DNA of 39,985 bases from an uncultured Oscillospiraceae bacterium. Its GTDB lineage: Bacteria; Bacillota; Clostridia; Oscillospirales; Oscillospiraceae. A program made the position numbers and the translations under genes. The stretch spans positions 1 through 39,985 of the forward strand of contig CABSMJ010000021.1 in assembly GCA_902478785.1 (NCBI GenBank). The letters are read 5' to 3'. The notes under the pieces were generated by a model. The model was given only the letters and a program-made list of their open reading frames with translations, was not told the origin of the DNA and did no database searches. Of this stretch, positions 15,361 through 21,371 are shown piece by piece (position 1 is the first letter of the stretch; every line of letters begins with the position of its first letter).

Positions 15361-17037
15361 ATGACTTTCAAAAGTGACATTGAGATCGCGCAGGAAGCAA
15401 GCGCACAGAAGATCACGCAGATTGCCAAAAACTGCGGTATAGAGGAGTCCTACCTGGAGCAGTACGGCAACTACAAAGCCAAGATCGACTATCGTCTGCT
15501 CAAGGACCTGGCCTCCAAACCCGACGGCAAACTGATCCTGGTCACCGCCATCACCCCCACGCCCGCCGGCGAGGGTAAAACCACCACCTCCGTGGGGCTG
15601 GCGGACGGCCTGCGGAAAATCGGCAAAAACGCCGTTGTGGCCCTGCGGGAGCCCTCTCTGGGCCCCGTGTTCGGCGTCAAAGGCGGCGCCGCCGGCGGCG
15701 GCTATGCCCAGGTGATCCCCATGGAGGACATCAACCTCCACTTTACCGGCGATTTCCACGCCATCGGCGCCGCCAACAACCTGCTGGCCGCCATGCTGGA
15801 CAATCACATCCAGCAGGGCAATCAGTTGGGGATCGACGTCAAGCAGATCACCTGGAAGCGGGCTGTGGATATGAATGACCGCCAGCTGCGCCACATCGTG
15901 GACGGTCTGGGCGGCAAGGTTCAGGGCGTGCCCCGGGAGGACGGCTTTGAGATCACCGTGGCCAGCGAGATCATGGCTGTGCTGTGCCTGGCCTCCGACC
16001 TGCCGGATCTGAAGGCCCGGCTTGCCCGGATGATCGTGGCCTACACCTATAACGGAACACCTGTCACCGCCCATGACCTGAAGGCCGAGGGTGCCATGGC
16101 CGCTCTGCTCAAGGACGCCCTCAAGCCCAACCTGGTCCAGACCTTGGAGGACACTCCCGCCTTTATCCACGGCGGCCCCTTCGCCAACATCGCCCACGGC
16201 TGCAACTCCGTCACCGCCACCCGCATGGCTCTGAAGCTGGGCGACTATGTGGTGACGGAAGCCGGCTTCGCCGCAGATCTGGGCGCCGAGAAATTCATCG
16301 ATATCAAATGCCGTATGGCAGGCCTGACCCCCTCTGCGGTCGTGGTAGTGGCCACCGTCCGGGCGCTGAAGTACCACGGCGGCGTGCCCAAGGCCGATCT
16401 GAACCATGAGAATTTGGAGGCCCTGGAAAAAGGTCTGCCCAATCTCCTCCAGCACGTGGAGAACATCACCGGTGTCTTTGGACTGCCCTGCGTGGTGGCG
16501 ATCAACGCCTTTCCCACCGACACCAAGGCGGAGCTGGACCTGGTGGAGGCCAAGTGCAGTGCGCTGGGCGTCAACGTGGCCCTCAGCGAAGTGTGGGCCA
16601 AGGGCGGCGAAGGCGGTAAAGCTCTGGCGGAGGAGGTCGTCCGTCTGTGCCAGCAGCCCAACCGCTTCTCCTTCGCCTATCCCCTGGAGCTCTCCATTGA
16701 GGAAAAGCTGGACACCATCTGCAAACGTGTCTACCACGCCGACGGCGTGCAGCTGACCGCAAACGCCAAAAAGCAGGCCCAGCAGCTCACCGCTCTGGGG
16801 TTTGATCAATTGCCCATCTGTATGGCCAAGACCCAATATTCCTTCTCTGATGATCCCACGCTTCTGGGCGCACCCAAGGGCTTCACCGTCACGGTGCGGA
16901 ACCTGAAGGTCTCCGCCGGAGCCGGCTTCATCGTGGCCCTCACCGGCGACATCATGACCATGCCGGGCCTGCCGAAAGTCCCCGCCGCTGAAAAGATCGA
17001 CGTGGATGAAAACGGCAGGATCTCCGGGCTGTTCTAA
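15361..17037 (+). CDS. fhs: Formate--tetrahydrofolate ligase
   Basis: ATP-dependent activation of formate to 10-formyl-THF, the entry of formate into the folate one-carbon pool (also the methyl-branch step in acetogens). The 558 residues match the homotetrameric bacterial enzyme. The P-loop TPTPAGEGKTTTSVGL is at about 65-80, followed by REPSLGPVFGVKGGAAGGGYAQ-type substrate sequence, DINLHFTGDFHAI, the VTAHDLKAEGAMA segment and VVVVATVRALKYHGG. ATG at 15361, 24 bases after panB, with GGGAGGAA site. A 12-bp hairpin separates it from fchA. Confidence 0.97.
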   Translation: MTFKSDIEIAQEASAQKITQIAKNCGIEESYLEQYGNYKAKIDYRLLKDLASKPDGKLILVTAITPTPAGEGKTTTSVGLADGLRKIGKNAVVALREPSLGPVFGVKGGAAGGGYAQVIPMEDINLHFTGDFHAIGAANNLLAAMLDNHIQQGNQLGIDVKQITWKRAVDMNDRQLRHIVDGLGGKVQGVPREDGFEITVASEIMAVLCLASDLPDLKARLARMIVAYTYNGTPVTAHDLKAEGAMAALLKDALKPNLVQTLEDTPAFIHGGPFANIAHGCNSVTATRMALKLGDYVVTEAGFAADLGAEKFIDIKCRMAGLTPSAVVVVATVRALKYHGGVPKADLNHENLEALEKGLPNLLQHVENITGVFGLPCVVAINAFPTDTKAELDLVEAKCSALGVNVALSEVWAKGGEGGKALAEEVVRLCQQPNRFSFAYPLELSIEEKLDTICKRVYHADGVQLTANAKKQAQQLTALGFDQLPICMAKTQYSFSDDPTLLGAPKGFTVTVRNLKVSAGAGFIVALTGDIMTMPGLPKVPAAEKIDVDENGRISGLF

Positions 17038-17057
17038 TTCTCAATCAAGTCTTACCA

Positions 17058-17097
17058 CGGGGTGTCTGCGGAGCGAACTCTTTCTGCAGGCACCCCG
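17058..17097 (+). other. Intercistronic hairpin between fhs and fchA
   Basis: 12-bp stem 17058-17069 with 17086-17097 (CGGGGTGTCTGC against GCAGGCACCCCG, one G-U pair), 16-base loop, no U-tract. It looks like an mRNA-stability or processing element within the operon rather than a terminator. Confidence 0.55.
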
Positions 17098-17119
17098 CAC
17101 CTCAGACAGGAGGAACTGC

Positions 17120-17752
17120 ATGAAAAACTTGGTGGAAGAAAGCTGCACAGAGTTTGCGGCGCTGCTGGCCTCCAAGACATCCGTCCCAGGCGGAGGCGGA
17201 GCCGCCGCGCTGACAGGCGCTCTGGGCATCGCCCTGTGCTCCATGGTGGGCAATTTCACCGTGGGCAAGAAAAAATACGCCTCTGTGGAGGCCGACATTC
17301 AGGTGATTTTGCAGCGGGCAGACCTTTTGCGGCAGCAGCTGCTGGAACTGGTGGACGCGGACGCCCAGGCCTTCGCACCGCTGTCTCAGGCCTATGCTAT
17401 TCCCAGGGACGATCCCACCCGGGCCCAGGTGCTGGAGACAGCCACCGCAAACGCCTGCCAAGCGCCTCTGGAGATGGTCCGCCGCTGCGGCGAGGCCATG
17501 GACCTTCTGGCGGAAATGCTGGAAAAGGGCAGCGCCATGCTGCTCTCTGATGTAGGCTGCGGCGCCCTGCTGTGCAGGGCAGCCATGGAGAGCGCTGCTA
17601 TGAACGTCTTTGTCAACACCACTTCCCTGCGGGACCGCGCCCTGGCCCGCTCCATGGAGGCGGAGGTGGACGAGCTGCTGGAGCGCTATGTCCCCCAGGC
17701 GGAAAGCATTGCGGAGACAGTGAAGCGCAGACTTCGGAAGGAGGTGCCGTAA
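17120..17752 (+). CDS. fchA: Methenyltetrahydrofolate cyclohydrolase (FTCD/FchA family)
   Basis: Member of the cyclodeaminase/cyclohydrolase family, an all-helical homodimer interconverting 10-formyl-THF and 5,10-methenyl-THF. The 210 residues have the single-domain FchA length. The N-terminal folate loop is SVPGGGGAAALTGALG (about 22-37), with VGNFTVGKKKY (about 45-55), DADAQAF (about 77-83) and a C-terminal helix region. A stand-alone glutamate-formiminotransferase partner is absent, and neighbouring fhs and folD make cyclohydrolase more likely than formimino-THF cyclodeaminase. ATG at 17120 with AGGAGGA. Its TAA shares a base with the folD ATG (TAATG), so the two are translated in step. 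Confidence 0.9.
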   Translation: MKNLVEESCTEFAALLASKTSVPGGGGAAALTGALGIALCSMVGNFTVGKKKYASVEADIQVILQRADLLRQQLLELVDADAQAFAPLSQAYAIPRDDPTRAQVLETATANACQAPLEMVRRCGEAMDLLAEMLEKGSAMLLSDVGCGALLCRAAMESAAMNVFVNTTSLRDRALARSMEAEVDELLERYVPQAESIAETVKRRLRKEVP

Positions 17753-18600
17753 TGGCCCAGATCTGGAAAGGCGCACCGGTGGCCGTGGCGCTGAGTCAGC
17801 AGCTGACAGCGCGGACAGCGCGTCTAAAGGCCGCCGGTGTCGTTCCCACTTTAGCGATCCTGCGGGTGGGCCAACGACCGGACGACATCTCCTATGAGAC
17901 CGGCGCCATAAAGCGCTGCCAGCAGATCGGCGTCCAGGTCCGGCAATTCCTTTTGCCCGCCCAATGCCAGCGGGAGAAACTGCTGGACACCATCGAGCAG
18001 ATCAACACAGACGCTACCATCCACAGCTGTCTCATGTTTCGTCCGCTGCCTGATAGAGACGCTGAGTCTGCGGCCTGCGCGCTGCTCTCGCCGGAAAAGG
18101 ATGTGGACTGCATGACCTCCGGCTCCCTTGCCAGCGTATTCACCGGCGCGGGAGCGGGCTATCCGCCCTGCACCGCACAGGCCTGCATGGAGCTGCTGGA
18201 CCACTATCAGGTGCCGCTTTCCGGCAAGCGAGTGAGTGTCATTGGCCGCAGTCTGGTCATCGGCCGTCCGGTCTCCATGATGCTCCAGCGCCGGGACGCC
18301 ACCGTGACCATGTGCCACACCAAAACAAAAGACCTGCCGGCGGTCTGCCGGGATGCGGACATCCTCCTCGCAGCCGCAGGCAGGGCCGGGATCGTGGACG
18401 AGCGGTTTGTCCGCCCCGGGCAGATCGTGGTGGACGTGGGCATCAATGTGGGCCCAGACGGCAAGCTGTGCGGAGATGTGCGGTTTGACGCGGTTGCCCC
18501 CATTGTGGAGGCCATCACTCCTGTTCCCGGCGGTGTGGGCTCTGTCACCACCGCAGTGCTGGTTAAGCACGTGGTGGAGGCCGCGGAAAAGACGCTATGA
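17752..18600 (+). CDS. folD: Methylene-THF dehydrogenase FolD, cyclohydrolase residues missing
   Basis: FolD family member (282 residues). The NAD(P)-binding Rossmann part is intact: VIGRSLVIGRPV (about 163-174), then DVGINVG and the C-terminal PGGVGSVTTAVL. The N-terminal active site departs from the family. Tyr48 is kept, but the catalytic lysine expected four residues later (Lys54 in E. coli FolD, in YVASKRK) is Ala52 (YETGAIK). The glutamine of LVQLPLP is Phe96 (LMFRPLP), and PGGVGPMT reads PGGVGSVT. The KDVD aspartate remains. The expected outcome is a dehydrogenase that cannot act as a cyclohydrolase, complemented by adjacent fchA (1-base overlap). Its stop overlaps the next gene as ATGA. 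Confidence 0.93.
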   Translation: MAQIWKGAPVAVALSQQLTARTARLKAAGVVPTLAILRVGQRPDDISYETGAIKRCQQIGVQVRQFLLPAQCQREKLLDTIEQINTDATIHSCLMFRPLPDRDAESAACALLSPEKDVDCMTSGSLASVFTGAGAGYPPCTAQACMELLDHYQVPLSGKRVSVIGRSLVIGRPVSMMLQRRDATVTMCHTKTKDLPAVCRDADILLAAAGRAGIVDERFVRPGQIVVDVGINVGPDGKLCGDVRFDAVAPIVEAITPVPGGVGSVTTAVLVKHVVEAAEKTL

Positions 18601-19223
18601 GGTATCTCAAGAGCTTTGTATCCGCCCTGCTGGGCGGCGCTTGCATCGGGCTTGGCGGCATCGCCTTTTTGACCCTGGAGAACAAGGTGCTGGGGGCGCT
18701 TTTCTTCACGGTGGGCCTGTTCACCATCTGCACCTTCCACCTCAACCTGTTCACAGGCAAGGTGTGTTATGTGTTCCAGCGCGACAGGGCCTACGCCCGG
18801 GAGCTCCCTCTCATCTGGCTGGGCAATCTGGCCGGGACCGGACTGGTGGCCGCCGTGGTGCGTCTGAGCCGTCTGGCCCCTTTGTCAGAAAAGGCCGCGG
18901 CCATCTGCCAGGTGAAGCTGTCAGACACCCTGGTGAGTCTTTTTTTGCTGTCCTTGCTCTGCAACATCTTCATCTACATCGCTGTGGAGGGCTTTCAGAA
19001 AAATCCCCACGAGCTGGGAAAGTACCTATCCTTGTTCTTCGGGGTGATGGGATTCGTCCTGTGCGGCTTTGAGCACTGCGTGGCCAATATGTTCTATTTC
19101 TCCGTGTCCGGCGCCTGGAGCGGAGAAGCCCTGGTCCGCCTGCTGGTCATGACTCTGGGCAACAGCGCAGGCGGCGTTCTCTTTCCCCTGGTCCGCCAGT
19201 GGCTGAAAAACGAAAACACTTGA
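18597..19223 (+). CDS. Formate/nitrite transporter (FNT) family channel
   Basis: Pentameric small-anion channel/transporter of the FocA/NirC fold. The 208 residues have six hydrophobic segments and are shorter than FocA at both termini. The omega-loop LFTG (Thr53) and the pore histidine in CGFEHCVANMF (His160) are both present; these are the two gating/proton-relay residues of the family. The ATG overlaps the folD stop by four bases and the gene sits in the fhs-fchA-folD operon, so formate is the likely cargo. Direction (uptake for Fhs or export of excess) cannot be told. Confidence 0.86.
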   Translation: MRYLKSFVSALLGGACIGLGGIAFLTLENKVLGALFFTVGLFTICTFHLNLFTGKVCYVFQRDRAYARELPLIWLGNLAGTGLVAAVVRLSRLAPLSEKAAAICQVKLSDTLVSLFLLSLLCNIFIYIAVEGFQKNPHELGKYLSLFFGVMGFVLCGFEHCVANMFYFSVSGAWSGEALVRLLVMTLGNSAGGVLFPLVRQWLKNENT

Positions 19224-19232
19224 AAATCGATC

Positions 19233-19331
19233 GGTCAGAGTAGGGACAGCGCGTCAAGTGCCGGCCGGATGGGAGGTTGCCGCCGGACGAAAGGAGTAAG
19301 ATCCTGCGTTGCTGTGCTCGCATCCGCTGCC
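19233..19331 (+). ncRNA. Tetrahydrofolate riboswitch (folT motif)
   Basis: Matches the conserved pieces of the THF riboswitch in order: CAGAGTAG (from 19236), CGCGTCAAGTG (from 19250), GATGGGAGGTTGCC, CGAAAGG, TGCGTTG and GCATCCGCTGCC ending at 19331. The P1 helix pairs GG(T)CAG at the 5' end with CTGCC at the 3' end. It lies 57 bases before the folT ATG and downstream of the FNT gene. No intrinsic terminator follows, so control is probably at the level of translation. The CCTCTCC at 19351-19357 could pair with the GGAGG of the folT ribosome site. Assignment is from remembered consensus, not a covariance search. Confidence 0.88.
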
Positions 19332-19388
19332 GCAAACGGGAGAATACACACCTCTCCATGTGGCACCGAACCCCAAAGGAGGAATTTC

Positions 19389-19895
19389 ATGAAGCGTTTT
19401 GCAACAAAAACCATGGTCATAGTGGGGCTGCTGGTGGCTGTGGAAGTCATTCTCTCCCGTTTCTGCTCCATCAGCACCTGGAACCTGAAGATCAGCTTCA
19501 GCTTTGTGCCCGTTGTGCTGGCCGCCGTTTTGCTGGGGCCCTTGGCCGCCGGTGTGGTGGGCGCCTTGGGGGACTTCATCGGCGCAGTGCTGTTCCCCAT
19601 TGGCCCCTATTTTCCCGGCTTCACGCTGACCGCCTTTCTTACCGGCCTTGTCTTTGGCTGGTTCCTGCACAAGCGGCAAACCGTCTGGCGCATCCTGGGG
19701 GCAGTGGCCGTCAATCTCTTTATCCTGAGTCTTTTGGTGCAGACAGTATGGATCTCCATTTTGTATGACACTCCGTATGTGCCGCTGCTGCTGACGAGAA
19801 TCGTCCAATGCGGTATCATGGCCCCCATCCAGTTCCTCTCCATTGGCTTTTTTGTCAAGGTCCGCTGCCGCTATTGGAAAAGGAGCATGGCATGA
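19389..19895 (+). CDS. folT: ECF transporter S component, folate-specific (FolT)
   Basis: Membrane substrate-binding subunit of an energy-coupling-factor vitamin transporter. The 168 residues have about six hydrophobic segments and the S-component N-terminal signature MVIVGLLVAVEVILSRF followed by the LKISFSFVPVVLAA segment typical of folate S proteins. The THF riboswitch directly upstream and folC directly downstream support folate as ligand. The shared EcfA/A'/T module is not in this window. ATG 19389 with AAAGGAGG. The stop overlaps the folC ATG (ATGA). Confidence 0.92.
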   Translation: MKRFATKTMVIVGLLVAVEVILSRFCSISTWNLKISFSFVPVVLAAVLLGPLAAGVVGALGDFIGAVLFPIGPYFPGFTLTAFLTGLVFGWFLHKRQTVWRILGAVAVNLFILSLLVQTVWISILYDTPYVPLLLTRIVQCGIMAPIQFLSIGFFVKVRCRYWKRSMA

Positions 19896-21178
19896 CACTG
19901 TCGGAGGCCATGGAATTCATCCAGTCCGCCGGGTGGCTGGGCTGCAGGCCCGGGCTGGAACGCATCACCGATCTGATGGAGCGCCTGGGCAATCCCCAAA
20001 AAGAGCTGCGCTATGTCCACATCACAGGGACCAACGGCAAGGGCTCCACAGCCGCCATGCTCAGCTCCATTCTCCAGCAGGCCGGCTATCGGGTGGGGCT
20101 GTTTACCTCCCCGCATCTGCGGCTTTACAACGAGCGTATCCAAATCAACGGCCGGATGATCTCAGATCAGGATCTGTGCGCCGCAGCAGAGGCTGTGAAG
20201 GCCGCCTCGGACTGCATGGCCCACAGCCCCACGGAATTTGAGCGGTTTACCGCCATGGCCCTTCTGTACTTCCAGCGAAAAAACTGCGACATCGTGGTGA
20301 TGGAGGTGGGACTAGGCGGCAGTCTGGACTCCACCAATGTGATCCCCGCCCCAGAGGTAGCTGTCATCACTCAAATCGGTCTGGAGCACACCGAGTACCT
20401 GGGAAGCACTCTGGAGGAGATCGCTGCCACCAAGGCCGGCATTATCAAGCCGGGCTGCGACACCGTGCTGTGCACCCAAAGTCAGGCCGTGGAAGCCGTT
20501 GTGGGCGCCAGATGCACAGCATGCGGCAGCCCTCTGCATCTCACAGCTCCCGCCCTCTTGCAGCATTGCGTATACACCCTTCAGGGACAGCAGTTTGATT
20601 ACCGGCAGCGGAAAAATCTGCATCTAGGCCTCCTGGGGACCTACCAGAGCAGCAACGCCGCTGTGGTCCTGGACACGGTGGACGCTCTACGCGGTCGGGG
20701 CTGGGACATCCCGGAGCCGGCCATCCGGCAAGGCTTGTCCGCCGCGGTCTGGCCGGGACGGTTCGAGAAGATGCAGGATGCCCCGCTGGTTTTTCTGGAC
20801 GGCGCGCACAACCCCAACGGCGTCGAGGCGCTGGTCCGCTGCCTGCGCACCTATCTGCCGGGGCGGAAAGTGACCTTTGTCATGGGCGTTATGGCCGACA
20901 AGGACTACGGAGCCATGTTGGAGCGCATTGGGCCCCTGGCACAGCGGTTTATCACGGTAACTCCCGACTGCATCCGCGCCATGCCATCAGAGCAGCTGCG
21001 CTCGGAGATCCTGGCCCGGTTTTCTCTGCCGGTCCAGAGTGCAACAAGCGTGGAAAGCGGCATCTCCCTGGCCCTGGAAACATGCCGGGAAACCGATGCC
21101 ATCTGCATTTTCGGCTCTTTGTATCAGGCAGGCGCCGCCCGGGAATTTTTCAAAAGCCGAGGCAAACCGCCGGTATAA
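19892..21178 (+). CDS. folC: Folylpolyglutamate / dihydrofolate synthase
   Basis: Mur-ligase-fold ATPase adding glutamates to folates (and possibly glutamate to dihydropteroate), which traps imported folate in the cell. The 428 residues have normal length. The P-loop is HITGTNGKGST (about 43-53), followed by GLFTSPHL, NERIQING, the TQIGLEHTEYLG segment (about 158-169), and the C-terminal DGAHNPNG motif. It is translationally coupled to folT, matching an import-and-retain function under one riboswitch. A strong terminator follows at 21204. No folP/folE-type genes are nearby, so salvage is more evident than de novo synthesis. Confidence 0.95.
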   Translation: MTLSEAMEFIQSAGWLGCRPGLERITDLMERLGNPQKELRYVHITGTNGKGSTAAMLSSILQQAGYRVGLFTSPHLRLYNERIQINGRMISDQDLCAAAEAVKAASDCMAHSPTEFERFTAMALLYFQRKNCDIVVMEVGLGGSLDSTNVIPAPEVAVITQIGLEHTEYLGSTLEEIAATKAGIIKPGCDTVLCTQSQAVEAVVGARCTACGSPLHLTAPALLQHCVYTLQGQQFDYRQRKNLHLGLLGTYQSSNAAVVLDTVDALRGRGWDIPEPAIRQGLSAAVWPGRFEKMQDAPLVFLDGAHNPNGVEALVRCLRTYLPGRKVTFVMGVMADKDYGAMLERIGPLAQRFITVTPDCIRAMPSEQLRSEILARFSLPVQSATSVESGISLALETCRETDAICIFGSLYQAGAAREFFKSRGKPPV

Positions 21179-21203
21179 GACACTCTTTTTCGCTCTCTCC
21201 CTC

Positions 21204-21250
21204 AAGCGGGCAGAGGAACAGCTCTCTCGTTGTTCCTCTGCCCGCTTTTT
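21204..21250 (+). terminator. Terminator of the folate cluster
   Basis: Perfect 17-bp stem 21204-21220 with 21231-21247 and a 10-base loop, running into five Ts. It closes the operon ending in folC. Confidence 0.93.
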
Positions 21251-21285
21251 GCCTGGATTCCCAGGGTCTGCCCCCAAGATAGGCA

Positions 21286-21314
21286 TTGAAGTGCCGGAAA
21301 AAATCTGTCATAAT
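21286..21314 (+). promoter_or_regulatory. Promoter of the GTPase-ribonuclease fusion gene
   Basis: TTGAAG (21286-21291), 17-bp spacer, CATAAT (21309-21314). Expected start near 21321, giving a leader of about 50 bases. Confidence 0.7.
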
Positions 21315-21371
21315 GGAACAGAATTTGAAAAACGCGCAGATGCGCAACAGGATGCGAGTGATTTTTTCAAC

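Noticed and set aside
14398..16836. 812-codon minus-strand frame opposite panB and fhs
   Set aside because: Antisense to well-supported panB and fhs; no domain pattern of its own.
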